From: Flavobacteria bacterium MS024-2A | Lineage (GTDB): Bacteria; Bacteroidota; Bacteroidia; Flavobacteriales; Flavobacteriaceae | Direction: 5' to 3' | NCBI GenBank assembly: GCA_905181895.1 | Contig: CAJJAB010000026.1 | Coordinates: 1-41,059 of the forward strand | Length of the DNA stretch: 41,059 nt | Shown: in pieces, positions 28,916 through 38,393 of the stretch | Layout: the number at the start of each line of letters is the position of its first letter | Position numbering within the stretch: position 1 is the stretch's first letter | Translations under genes and position numbers: made by a program | The notes under the pieces: generated by a model | Told to the model about the DNA's origin: nothing | Database searches by the model: none | The model's input: only the letters and a program-made list of their open reading frames with translations

Positions 28916-30211
28916 TTATCCCCCAAAGTCATCATAACGAACATTTTCTGGTGGAACACCAAAGTCATCAGCCATTCGTTCGATAGCCTGATTCATTAGG
29001 GGTGGGCCACAGAAGTAGACTTCAATATCTTCAGGTGATTCGTGATGATTTAAATAATTATCAATTACCACTTGATGAACAAACCCCGTAAATCCATCTC
29101 CTTCTCCATCCAAATCGTCTTTTACTTTCCAATTATCTTCCCCCATAGGTTCTGATAAGGCAATATAAAAATTAAAATTTGGAAAATCTTTTTCTAATGC
29201 TCTAAAATGATCGGTATAAAACAATTCTCTTTTTGATCGACCTCCATACCAAAAGGTTACTTTACGCCCTGTTTGAAGTGTTCTAAAAAGCTCATACAAA
29301 TGTGAACGCATGGGTGCCATTCCAGCACCACCTCCTACGTACAACATTTCTGACTCAGAATCATTAATAAAAAATTCACCATAAGGTCCTGATATGGTTA
29401 CTTTGTCTCCTGCTTTTTTTGAGAAAATATAGGAAGAAGCAACTCCTGGGTTAATTTCTGCCCAGTCATTTTTAGCACGATCAAAAGGTGGAGTTGCAAT
29501 ACGAACATTTAACATAATTTCTTTTCCTTCGGCAGGGTAAGATGCCATTGAATAAGCACGCTCCACTGTTTCAGGATTCTTCATGGTCAATGGCCAAAGA
29601 TTGAATTTATCCCATTCTAACTTAAATTTATCTGGTTCTCCAGGGTGTTCTTCTGGATGTGCAGAAATGTCAATATCTTCGAATTTCACTTCACATTTAG
29701 GGATTTCAATTTGGATATATCCTCCTGCTTTATAATCCATTTCCTCAGGAATTTCAACTACAAATTCTTTTATAAACGAAGCAACATTCCAGTTTCTTAC
29801 AATTGTAGCTTCATATTTTTTTATTCCAAAAACCTCTTCAGGCACTTGGATTACCATGTCTTGTTTTACTTTAACTTGACAGCCCAAACGCCATCCCGCA
29901 GCGACTTCTTTTCTTGAAAAGTGAGGAGCTTCCGTAGGTAGTATTTCTCCACCACCTTCAAGCACTTGACATTTACATTGGATGCAGGTTCCTCCTCCCC
30001 CGCATGCAGAAGGTAAAAAAATCTTATTATTTCCTAAAGTACTCAATAGGGTGCTTCCTGAAGAAACATCAACTTTATTCCCCCCATTAATTAAAAGGGA
30101 AACGGGACCTGAAGGCAATAATTTGGCCTTGACACCTAAAAGCATTCCCACTAATAGAAATGTAATAACTAAAAAAACAATAACACTCGCTAGTATAACT
30201 GAATAATCCAT
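28916..30211 (-). CDS. nqrF: Na+-translocating NADH:quinone reductase subunit F
   Basis: 2Fe-2S ferredoxin motif ACGGGGTCIQCKC, AYSMASYPAEG, GGGAGMAPMRSHL, YFCGPPLMNQA. Confidence 0.97.
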   Translation of the reverse strand: MDYSVILASVIVFLVITFLLVGMLLGVKAKLLPSGPVSLLINGGNKVDVSSGSTLLSTLGNNKIFLPSACGGGGTCIQCKCQVLEGGGEILPTEAPHFSRKEVAAGWRLGCQVKVKQDMVIQVPEEVFGIKKYEATIVRNWNVASFIKEFVVEIPEEMDYKAGGYIQIEIPKCEVKFEDIDISAHPEEHPGEPDKFKLEWDKFNLWPLTMKNPETVERAYSMASYPAEGKEIMLNVRIATPPFDRAKNDWAEINPGVASSYIFSKKAGDKVTISGPYGEFFINDSESEMLYVGGGAGMAPMRSHLYELFRTLQTGRKVTFWYGGRSKRELFYTDHFRALEKDFPNFNFYIALSEPMGEDNWKVKDDLDGEGDGFTGFVHQVVIDNYLNHHESPEDIEVYFCGPPLMNQAIERMADDFGVPPENVRYDDFGG

Positions 30212-30218
30212 TCTTAAA

Positions 30219-30836
30219 TTATAATTTAATTCCCATAAAACTCATAAAACCTAAAGCCATCAAACCGGTGATGATAAATGTAATTCCCAATCCTCTTAAT
30301 GGTGCAGGCACATTAGAATAGCTTATTTTCTCTCGTATTGCAGCAATAGCCAGAATAGCTAGTAGCCACCCGATTCCTGAACCCAGTCCATATACTGCTG
30401 ACTCTGTAACTCCAGCAAAATCTTTTTGTTGCATAAATAAGGATCCTCCTAAAATAGCACAGTTTACAGCAATTAGAGGTAAAAAAATTCCCAAAGCACC
30501 ATATAATGAAGGAGCAAATTTTTCAACCACCATCTCGACTAATTGAACCATGGATGCAATAACGGCTATAAACATAATAAAGCTCAAAAAACTTAAATCA
30601 AGAGTTGCATATTGAGATCCTAGCCAAGATAACGCTCCAGCACGTAATAAATAAGTGTCTAATAAAAAGTTGATTGGCACCGTTATGGCTAAAACAAATA
30701 TAACTGCCAAACCAAGTCCTACAGCTGTTTTAACTGTTTTAGAAACGGCTAAATAAGAACACATTCCTAAGAAATAAGCAAAGATCATATTTTCTACAAA
30801 GATGCTTTTAACGAATAAGTTTAAATATGCTTCCAT
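30219..30836 (-). CDS. nqrE: Na+-translocating NADH:quinone reductase subunit E
   Basis: [32 protein letters not shown]; start corrected to 30836. Confidence 0.95.
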   Translation of the reverse strand: MEAYLNLFVKSIFVENMIFAYFLGMCSYLAVSKTVKTAVGLGLAVIFVLAITVPINFLLDTYLLRAGALSWLGSQYATLDLSFLSFIMFIAVIASMVQLVEMVVEKFAPSLYGALGIFLPLIAVNCAILGGSLFMQQKDFAGVTESAVYGLGSGIGWLLAILAIAAIREKISYSNVPAPLRGLGITFIITGLMALGFMSFMGIKL

Positions 30837-30846
30837 GATTTTACTC

Positions 30847-31542
30847 TTAATTTTTTTCAATTAAACTTCGGTTACGCGAGCGCTGAATCCAAATCAAAAT
30901 TCCAACAGTTATTAAGGCCATCGGAGACAACAACATCAAACCGTTGTTTTCATATCCCATTGAATAAATAGTATCGGGAATAACTTGATATCCCAATAAC
31001 TTTCCAGAACCTAAGAGTTCTCTAAAAAATGCTACAATAATTAAAATTACTCCATATCCAGTTGCATTTCCAATTCCATCAAGAAAGGATTTCCAAACAC
31101 CATGACCTAAAGCAAAGGCCTCCAAACGTCCCATTACTATACAGTTAGTTATAATTAATCCAATAAAAATAGAGAGTTCTTTACTCACATCATATGCATA
31201 GGCTCTTAACACTTGATCTACTAAAATCACCATAGCAGCAACCACAACCAATTGAACAATAATTCTAATACGATTGGGAATTAAATTTCTTAACAAAGAA
31301 ATAATAACATTACTTGCAGCCATAACCGCCATCACTGAAACACTCATTACAATTGCAGGTTTTAACTGAACTGTTATAGCCAAGGCAGAACAAATTCCGA
31401 GTACCTGAACGGTAATTGGATTATTATCATCCATAGGGTCAGATAATAATTTTTTATTCTTTTTTGAAAAAAGTGGCTCTTTCTCTTTATTTATAAAAAG
31501 AATGATAGGCTCTTTTTTGGGATTTAATACTTTCTCTTCCAT
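30847..31542 (-). CDS. nqrD: Na+-translocating NADH:quinone reductase subunit D
   Basis: [40 protein letters not shown]. Confidence 0.95.
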   Translation of the reverse strand: MEEKVLNPKKEPIILFINKEKEPLFSKKNKKLLSDPMDDNNPITVQVLGICSALAITVQLKPAIVMSVSVMAVMAASNVIISLLRNLIPNRIRIIVQLVVVAAMVILVDQVLRAYAYDVSKELSIFIGLIITNCIVMGRLEAFALGHGVWKSFLDGIGNATGYGVILIIVAFFRELLGSGKLLGYQVIPDTIYSMGYENNGLMLLSPMALITVGILIWIQRSRNRSLIEKN

Positions 31543-31546
31543 GAGA

Positions 31547-32278
31547 TTATTTGTTTGAAGCTAGACTTAAGTCTGTTGATTTAAAATAAGGTAAATAATG
31601 TTGCAAGCGTTCTTTAATCATATCAGTAACTCCATCACCTGTTATAGTTGCTCCAGAAATAGCATCTACTTCGTGGTCATCTTTATCTAAGTCTTTCGGA
31701 TCATTATTTGTTTTGGAAACATTAATTCCAACTAAATTACCACCTGTATCAAAAATTTTTTCTCCTACAAAACGATCTTGAAACCACTGTTGCGTAATTT
31801 CTGCACCCAATCCTGCAGTTTCTCCAACGTGATCAAATACGGCTCCTTGAATGGTGTTTTTGTCCTCTTTCAACGCAATGTATCCCCATATCGCATTCCA
31901 AAGCCCTGCTCCTCTTAAAGGGACTACATAAGATTTTACTCCGTCCACATTAGTAACATATAAAGGAAAATGTTGTTCAGCTATAGGCTTCTTTAATTCA
32001 TTATTTAATTCTAATTCAAAAGCATTGGAATTTGTATCTGTTTTACCACCAGGAACTAATGAAAGCTCCTCAACAATATATTGGTTATACAAATTTTCGG
32101 CCTGTTCGCGATCCGTTTCAATTCCTATGGTGGCTAAAATATTTTGCATTTTTTCTTTACGCACATTAGAGGCTTGTAGATCTTTTAATGAACTGGCGGT
32201 AAAGGCTAGAGCGGATGCGACCACTAGTACCATAACAGTAGCGAAAATAAAAGTATATGCGTTGCTATCTCTATTCAT
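31547..32278 (-). CDS. nqrC: Na+-translocating NADH:quinone reductase subunit C
   Basis: Single TM then RnfG/NqrC domain; FMN attachment motif DAISGAT. Confidence 0.95.
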   Translation of the reverse strand: MNRDSNAYTFIFATVMVLVVASALAFTASSLKDLQASNVRKEKMQNILATIGIETDREQAENLYNQYIVEELSLVPGGKTDTNSNAFELELNNELKKPIAEQHFPLYVTNVDGVKSYVVPLRGAGLWNAIWGYIALKEDKNTIQGAVFDHVGETAGLGAEITQQWFQDRFVGEKIFDTGGNLVGINVSKTNNDPKDLDKDDHEVDAISGATITGDGVTDMIKERLQHYLPYFKSTDLSLASNK

Positions 32279-32280
32279 AA

Positions 32281-33441
32281 TTAAACAGTTTTAAGTTCTT
32301 GAGCTAACGCCCAACGTTTTTTGCGTTTTTTAATATTTCCGTTGACCACATAGTGATCGATTGTCGGAGCAAATACATTCATCAATAAAATAGCCAACAT
32401 TACTCCTTCTGGATAAGCGGGATTAAAAACACGGATCATAATACAGAAAATTCCAACTAAAATTCCATAAATCCATTTCCCTTTATTAGTCTGAGCCCCT
32501 GAAACTGGGTCAGTAGCCATAAAGACAATTCCAAAAGCAAAACCTCCCACTACAAGGTGATTCATCCAAGAAAAGTTCATTAATGCATTAGCTCCCCATA
32601 GATTAAATAACAATCCCATTACAATAGCTCCAAGTATACCTCCTGTGATTATTCTCCAACTCCCCACACCTGTGAAAATCAATATTAAGGCTCCTACAGC
32701 AACCCAAAGCGTTGAAGTTTCTGCAATGGAACCTGGAATTGCTCCTTTGAACATTTCAAACATAGAATAACTTACTTTACCTCCAGCGGCTAGTGTTCCT
32801 AAAATAGTTTCCCCAGAAATTGCATCAACATTTGAAGCCTCTGAGACCCATACTTTATTTCCTGACATATAAGTAGGATAGGCAAAAAATGCAAAAGCTC
32901 TTGCAGTTAAAGCAGGATTTAAAATATTCATTCCAGTTCCGCCAAAAGCCTCTTTAGCAATTAAAACTGCAAAAGCTGTCGAAACAGCTACCATCCATAA
33001 AGGAATGTCAACAGGCATAATCATTGGAATCAGAAGTCCGGTGACTAAGTATCCCTCATTCACCTCATGACCTCGATAAACTGCAAAGCCAAATTCAATA
33101 GAAAGTCCTACAACATATGAAACAATGATCATGGGAACAACTTTCCAAGATCCATGAATAAAAGCATCAAGGAAAGTAAATGATTCATCCGTTTGAGAAT
33201 AATACTGATAACCCGTATTGTAAATCCCATAAATCAAAGCGGGAAGTAAGGCGATGATTACTGTCACCATTGTTCTTTTTAAATCCACGGCATCACGAAT
33301 ATGAGCGCCTTTTTTGGTTGTGTGATTGGGCACAAATAAAAACGTATCGAAGGCATTAATTGCTGGAGCAAATTTCTCTAACTTCTTACCTTTCTCAAAA
33401 GGCTTTTTTAGTTCGTCTAGGCTTTTTCTTAAAAAATTCAT
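32281..33441 (-). CDS. nqrB: Na+-translocating NADH:quinone reductase subunit B
   Basis: FGGTGMNILNPALTARAFAFFAYP, GAIPGSIAETSTLWVAVGA, polytopic; motif DAISGET at the expected FMN site. Confidence 0.95.
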   Translation of the reverse strand: MNFLRKSLDELKKPFEKGKKLEKFAPAINAFDTFLFVPNHTTKKGAHIRDAVDLKRTMVTVIIALLPALIYGIYNTGYQYYSQTDESFTFLDAFIHGSWKVVPMIIVSYVVGLSIEFGFAVYRGHEVNEGYLVTGLLIPMIMPVDIPLWMVAVSTAFAVLIAKEAFGGTGMNILNPALTARAFAFFAYPTYMSGNKVWVSEASNVDAISGETILGTLAAGGKVSYSMFEMFKGAIPGSIAETSTLWVAVGALILIFTGVGSWRIITGGILGAIVMGLLFNLWGANALMNFSWMNHLVVGGFAFGIVFMATDPVSGAQTNKGKWIYGILVGIFCIMIRVFNPAYPEGVMLAILLMNVFAPTIDHYVVNGNIKKRKKRWALAQELKTV

Positions 33442-33451
33442 ACTACTCTTT

Positions 33452-34810
33452 TTATCCTACTTCATTAATCATTAATTCTATTCCTTTACGGATAATATCT
33501 TGTGCTTCAATTTTTGAGGTATTTGCATAATCAATTAATCCAAAACCTTCTGGGACTATTTCATAAATCCCTAAAGCTTCCATCTTTTCAATATCTTCAA
33601 TCATACAAGCTTTTAATAATTGCATGGGATACAAATCCAAAGGGAATACTTTTTCCATTTCACCAGTCACCACTAATGCACGTTCTTCACCATTCAAATT
33701 AGTGTTAATATCAAATCCCTTTTTATTAAAAAGTCTTGAAAAAGAGGTGTTAGATATACTTAGGATAGAGTTATCTTTAAATGGCAACCATCCGAAAATT
33801 CGGTAGGTATTCCCTTCAGGTATAACACTAATCAAATTATTGTAATATCCTAAATATCCATTAACACTTGAAGTTTTTCCAGAAAGTACATCTCCATTGA
33901 TGAAACGAAGTGAACTTTCTGTAGTTTTAACTTCCTTAATCATTGACACTATTTCAACCCCTATTTTAGTAGAAAAATATCTTGACCTTATAAGTCCGTT
34001 ACCAGCTAGGGCTACGCAACGTTGAGGACTAAACACTCCTTCAGTAACAAATCGACCAAGGTTTACAATATCTTCTGGATTAATAGTCCATACCCGATCA
34101 CCCATATTAATTGGAGTTAATTCTTGGATGTGAAAGCTTAAATTTCCTGCAGGATGTGGTCCTTGTATAGTGTAAAATTGAACATTATCAAATTTTTCAA
34201 AAGAAACAGTATGAGTTGCATCCATTCCTAAAAAAACATTCTGATTAACTAATTTATTTAAAACATTGATTCCCTGCTGAAAATTTTTGTGACTATTTTT
34301 TAGTATGAAATCGTAATCCGGAGCTAAAGGGGAAGTATCTATTGTAGAAACAAAAATCGCTTTGGGTATTTCATCTGGATTGGCAAGAGTTCCATAAGGT
34401 CGTTGCTTGAGAAAAGGCCAATTTCCACTTTCTAAAAGCAAAGAAATTAATTCATTACGATTTAGACCTTCCCAATTTGAGACAACATGAGAACGAACCT
34501 CTTTACTTTGGTTTGCCTCAATAATAATTTTTTCTATTTTTCTTTTAGGTCCTCGTTCTATCTCCTTGATTGTTCCTGAAACAGGAGAAACAATTTTAAT
34601 CCTTGGATCCTGTTTGCTAAAAAAAACGGGGTCTCCTGCATTTACAACAGTCCCTTCTTTAACCAAAAGCTTAGGTACAGTTCCAAAAAAATCATCTGGG
34701 TTTAGGGCGTAAGTTGGAGAGGAAATATTTTTTGATAGTATCTTTTCTGCTGAACCTTTTATGTTCAGCTTAGCGCCTCTTTGTGTTCGAATACCTTTGA
34801 TTATATCCAT
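33452..34810 (-). CDS. nqrA: Na+-translocating NADH:quinone reductase subunit A
   Basis: KVKEGTVVNAGDPVF-like domain, GPHPAGNLSFHIQELTPI, LAGNGL, DLYPMQLLKACMIED. Confidence 0.95.
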   Translation of the reverse strand: MDIIKGIRTQRGAKLNIKGSAEKILSKNISSPTYALNPDDFFGTVPKLLVKEGTVVNAGDPVFFSKQDPRIKIVSPVSGTIKEIERGPKRKIEKIIIEANQSKEVRSHVVSNWEGLNRNELISLLLESGNWPFLKQRPYGTLANPDEIPKAIFVSTIDTSPLAPDYDFILKNSHKNFQQGINVLNKLVNQNVFLGMDATHTVSFEKFDNVQFYTIQGPHPAGNLSFHIQELTPINMGDRVWTINPEDIVNLGRFVTEGVFSPQRCVALAGNGLIRSRYFSTKIGVEIVSMIKEVKTTESSLRFINGDVLSGKTSSVNGYLGYYNNLISVIPEGNTYRIFGWLPFKDNSILSISNTSFSRLFNKKGFDINTNLNGEERALVVTGEMEKVFPLDLYPMQLLKACMIEDIEKMEALGIYEIVPEGFGLIDYANTSKIEAQDIIRKGIELMINEVG

Positions 34811-34814
34811 TAAA

Positions 34815-34909
34815 TATATTAATTCTAAAAATCACACAAATTTAATAATAAACACTGTTCTCAAGGAAGCAATTGATGAGGAAAAAATACTATTTATATT
34901 AATTCTAAA
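34815..34909. repeat. Perfect 15-bp direct repeat TATATTAATTCTAAA, two copies 80 bp apart
   Basis: Copies at 34815-34829 and 34895-34909 between nqrA and the DUF5103 gene. Confidence 0.75.
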
Positions 34910-34944
34910 TAAGTGTTTGGGCTTTTTAATTACTGTCAAAGTAG

Positions 34945-34976
34945 TTTGGTTAAGCAAGTGCAAAGCCATACCTTTA
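34945..34976 (+). promoter_or_regulatory. Bacteroidetes promoter TTTG-N20-TACCTTTA for the T9SS plug-domain gene
   Basis: TTTG 34945-34948, 20-nt spacer, TACCTTTA 34969-34976, ATG 34983. Confidence 0.65.
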
Positions 34977-34982
34977 CATCTC

Positions 34983-36236
34983 ATGCGAATTTGTGATCTA
35001 ATAACTTATTTTTTTTGTTTTGGAACGCTTTTAAATGGCTTTTCACAAGAAGGAATGGATCAAATTAAAAAAGACTTCATTAAGACCATTCAATTTTCGG
35101 GTTTACAGCAAAATAATGCTTTCCCACTTGTTGCTTTAAACGAAAAAATACTTTTAAAATTTGATGATCTAAATGGAGACGAAGCAGACTATTATTATAA
35201 AATCAGTTATTACAATCACGACTGGTCCCCGTCAACTTTATTTAAAAATGAGTTCATAGATGGATTCGACAACATTCGCCTTGACAATTACACCACCTCT
35301 TTCAATACACTTCAAACATACACCCACTACCAACTAGAATTACCTAATGAAGACATACAATTCAAAATTTCTGGAAATTATTTATTGGAGGTATTTACAA
35401 ACGCCAACGAACTTGCATTTTCTCGAAGATTTTGTATTTACCAATCCTTGAGTAGCGTTCAAGTTGGTATTTACCGGGCACAAAACATGGATCGCTTTAA
35501 CTCTCATCAATCGGTCCACTTTGCTGTCACTCCCTACCAACAGTCATTTAGAAATCCTGATAAAAACATCAAAGTAGTGATAATTCAAAACCAACAATGG
35601 GATTATATAATCACAGGGCTAAAACCGCAATATTTTTCAGGAAAAACCTTAGAATACAGTTATGATATTCCTGCACAATTTGAAGGAGGAAATGAATATT
35701 TTTATTTTGACACTAAAGACTTACGTGTTACTTCACCCAATATAAATTTCATAAGAAGAGTCGATTTATATGAATCCTATTTAAATGTTGATATTCCAAG
35801 AATGTATTCGCAGTATGCTTATGCACCAGATATCAATGGTAAGTTTGAAATCAGAAATATTATGGGACCAGGTGATCCAGATACCCATGCTGATTACAGT
35901 TATATAAACTTCAGCTTGGCGGCCGATTATCAACTCAATGGGGAAGAGGTTTTTATTTATGGGAACTTTAATAATTACCTGCTAAACGACTTCAATAAGA
36001 TGTATTATAACCCCTCTTTAGAAGTATTTGAGGGTGTTTTGCTTTTGAAACAAGGGTTTTATAATTACAAGTATGTTTCAAAAAAAGGCAATACATTAAT
36101 GAAAAATAGCTTGAGTGGCTCGCATTCTTTGACAGAAAATGATTATCTTGTTTTAGTATATTACCGAATTCTAGGGGAACAATATGACGCGTTAATTGGC
36201 GTAGGCAATGCAAGTTCTTTTGAGTTAATGAATTAA
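34983..36236 (+). CDS. DUF5103 / type IX secretion system plug protein domain-containing protein
   Basis: FSGLQQNNAFPLVALNEKILLKFDDLNGDEADYYYKISYYNHDW, FIDGFDNIRLDNYTTSFNTLQTYTHYQLELPN; start taken as ATG 34983, not 34761, because of the promoter and signal peptide. Confidence 0.88.
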   Translation: MRICDLITYFFCFGTLLNGFSQEGMDQIKKDFIKTIQFSGLQQNNAFPLVALNEKILLKFDDLNGDEADYYYKISYYNHDWSPSTLFKNEFIDGFDNIRLDNYTTSFNTLQTYTHYQLELPNEDIQFKISGNYLLEVFTNANELAFSRRFCIYQSLSSVQVGIYRAQNMDRFNSHQSVHFAVTPYQQSFRNPDKNIKVVIIQNQQWDYIITGLKPQYFSGKTLEYSYDIPAQFEGGNEYFYFDTKDLRVTSPNINFIRRVDLYESYLNVDIPRMYSQYAYAPDINGKFEIRNIMGPGDPDTHADYSYINFSLAADYQLNGEEVFIYGNFNNYLLNDFNKMYYNPSLEVFEGVLLLKQGFYNYKYVSKKGNTLMKNSLSGSHSLTENDYLVLVYYRILGEQYDALIGVGNASSFELMN

Positions 36237-36290
36237 CCATTAAATTTTAAATAAGTTTAATCTATTATTTTTTGTGTAAAATAAAACATT

Positions 36291-36677
36291 GTGCTACAAC
36301 AAATTACAAAAGGAATTAAAATATCAGTTGATGTAAAGTTTGAAGGTAGCTTTTTAAAAGAGATGTCTTTTAATCATGCCTTTATATATTATATTACAAT
36401 TGAAAATCAAAGCAAAGATGTAGTGCAATTAATTTCCCGTCATTGGAAAATTTTTGAATCTATAAATCGAACTCAATATTTAAACGGAGATGGTGTTTTA
36501 GGAAAAAAACCAGTTCTAAAGCCCGGAGATATTCATACTTACAAATCTGGGTGTTTAATCATATCTCCTATGGGATCTATGTCAGGAACCTATATTATGG
36601 TAAACTTTTCTAATGCTCAAAAATTTAATGTAGAAGTTCCTTTATTTAAATTAAACGCACCTTATATACTAAATTAA
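36291..36677 (+). CDS. apaG: ApaG domain protein (Co2+/Mg2+ efflux protein ApaG)
   Basis: TKGIKISVDVKFEG, YYITIENQSKDVVQLISRHWKI, GDIHTYKSGCLI; GTG start. Confidence 0.95.
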   Translation: MLQQITKGIKISVDVKFEGSFLKEMSFNHAFIYYITIENQSKDVVQLISRHWKIFESINRTQYLNGDGVLGKKPVLKPGDIHTYKSGCLIISPMGSMSGTYIMVNFSNAQKFNVEVPLFKLNAPYILN

Positions 36678-36691
36678 GACTCTCTTTTTTT

Positions 36692-36722
36692 GCTTGCCCT
36701 TTACTTACAAAACTATACTTTT
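36692..36722 (+). promoter_or_regulatory. Candidate promoter for pruA: TTG-N19-TACTTTTA (approximate extent)
   Basis: CTTG, 19-nt spacer, TACTTTTA about 20 nt before the ATG at 36740. Confidence 0.4.
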
Positions 36723-36739
36723 ATGAAAAAATAACGATA

Positions 36740-38365
36740 ATGGCAAACAGTGTTTTTCAAGTTCCGTATCCAAGAAACGAAGCTATTTTAACTTACGCTC
36801 CAGGTAGTTTAGAAAAAGATCAAGTATTAGCAGCTTACGCTAAAATGTATGGAGAAACTATAGACGTTCCCATGAGAATAGGAAATCAAGACGTTAAGAC
36901 AGGAAATACTGAGATCATGTGCCCTCCTCATGATCACAAACATGAACTAGGGACCTATCATGTTGCCGCTAAAAGTAATGTCAAGGAAGCAATTGATGCA
37001 TCATTAAAGGCCAAAAAAGCATGGAGTCAGATGGCTTGGGAATCCAGAGCTTCAATCTTTTTAAAAGCAGCTGAACTTATAGCTGGCCCTTTCCGTTCGA
37101 TTATTAACGCTGCAACTATGTTAGCACAGTCAAAAAACATTCATCAAGCTGAAATTGATGCTGCTTGTGAATACATTGATTTCCTCAAATTTAACGCTGC
37201 ATTTATGCAGGAAATTTATGCCAATCAGCCCAAAAACGAAAAAGGTGTATGGAATCGTCTAAGCTATCGCCCACTTGAAGGATTTGTCTATGCAGTAAGT
37301 CCATTTAACTTTACAGCTATTGCAGGTAATCTTTGCGCTAGCGTTGCTATGATGGGAAATACAGTAGTTTGGAAACCGAGTGATCACCAAGTTTTTTCAG
37401 CCAATATTTTAATGCAAGTATTCAGAGAAGCTGGGCTTCCTGATGGAGTAATTAATATGGTCTTTGGTGATCCAGAAATGATTACCAATACCGTTTTAGA
37501 GAGTCCAGATTTTGCCGGTATTCACTATACCGGATCTACAGAAGTGTTTAGAAATATTTGGCGTAAAATTGGAACTAATATTGAATGTTATCGATCCTAT
37601 CCGAGAATTGTTGGTGAGACTGGAGGTAAAGATTTTATAATTGCTCATCCATCATCAAATCCAAAAGAAGTAGCTACGGGAATTATTCGAGGTGCTTTTG
37701 AATTTCAAGGTCAAAAATGTTCTGCTGCCTCTCGTGTGTATCTTCCCAAAACCAAAGCATATGAAATTATTGAATTTATAAAAAAAGATTTGAAATCAAT
37801 TAAAGTGGGATCTCCTGAAAATTTTGATAATTTTATAAACGCTGTAATCCATAAAAAAGCTTTTGATAGATTAGTCAATGCAATTGAAGAAGTAAAGAAG
37901 AATAAAGATGTTGAAATTATAGCTGGAGGAAATTATGATGATACTAAGGGTTACTTTATTGAGCCAACAGTTCTTGTTACAAAAGACCCTCAGTATATAA
38001 CAATGAAAAAGGAACTTTTTGGTCCTTTGGTAACGATTTATATATATCCAGACATTGAATGGTCTAAAACACTTAAGCTTGTTGATCAAACTTCTGAATA
38101 CGCTCTCACCGGTGCAGTATATTCCCAAAATAGATATGCTTTGGAAGAAGCACTTAATGAATTAGAAAATTCAGCTGGAAATTTTTACATTAACGATAAA
38201 CCAACTGGGGCTGTAGTCGGCCAACAGCCTTTTGGAGGTGCACGAGGATCAGGAACAAATGACAAAGCTGGCTCTGCAGCCAACTTAATGCGTTGGGTTT
38301 CACCCAGATTAATTAAAGAAACTTTTGTTCCAGCAAACGACTACAGATACCCTTTTTTAGAATAA
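36740..38365 (+). CDS. pruA: L-glutamate gamma-semialdehyde dehydrogenase (1-pyrroline-5-carboxylate dehydrogenase)
   Basis: ALDH fold: YAVSPFNFTAIAGNL, GETGGKDFIIAH, FEFQGQKCSAASRVY catalytic Cys. Confidence 0.96.
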   Translation: MANSVFQVPYPRNEAILTYAPGSLEKDQVLAAYAKMYGETIDVPMRIGNQDVKTGNTEIMCPPHDHKHELGTYHVAAKSNVKEAIDASLKAKKAWSQMAWESRASIFLKAAELIAGPFRSIINAATMLAQSKNIHQAEIDAACEYIDFLKFNAAFMQEIYANQPKNEKGVWNRLSYRPLEGFVYAVSPFNFTAIAGNLCASVAMMGNTVVWKPSDHQVFSANILMQVFREAGLPDGVINMVFGDPEMITNTVLESPDFAGIHYTGSTEVFRNIWRKIGTNIECYRSYPRIVGETGGKDFIIAHPSSNPKEVATGIIRGAFEFQGQKCSAASRVYLPKTKAYEIIEFIKKDLKSIKVGSPENFDNFINAVIHKKAFDRLVNAIEEVKKNKDVEIIAGGNYDDTKGYFIEPTVLVTKDPQYITMKKELFGPLVTIYIYPDIEWSKTLKLVDQTSEYALTGAVYSQNRYALEEALNELENSAGNFYINDKPTGAVVGQQPFGGARGSGTNDKAGSAANLMRWVSPRLIKETFVPANDYRYPFLE

Positions 38366-38393
38366 AAATAACCCTCAGATTTACTTTAGATTT

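Noticed and set aside
29645-29917. 90-aa plus-strand Phe-rich ORF
   Set aside because: Antisense to nqrF; composition typical of reverse-complement shadow ORFs in AT-rich genomes.
34761-34982. 74-aa N-terminal extension of the DUF5103 ORF
   Set aside because: Overlaps nqrA and the intergenic repeats; the promoter at 34945-34976 and a signal-peptide-like start support ATG 34983.
35992-36240. 82-aa minus-strand ORF
   Set aside because: Antisense to the end of the DUF5103 gene; no domain.
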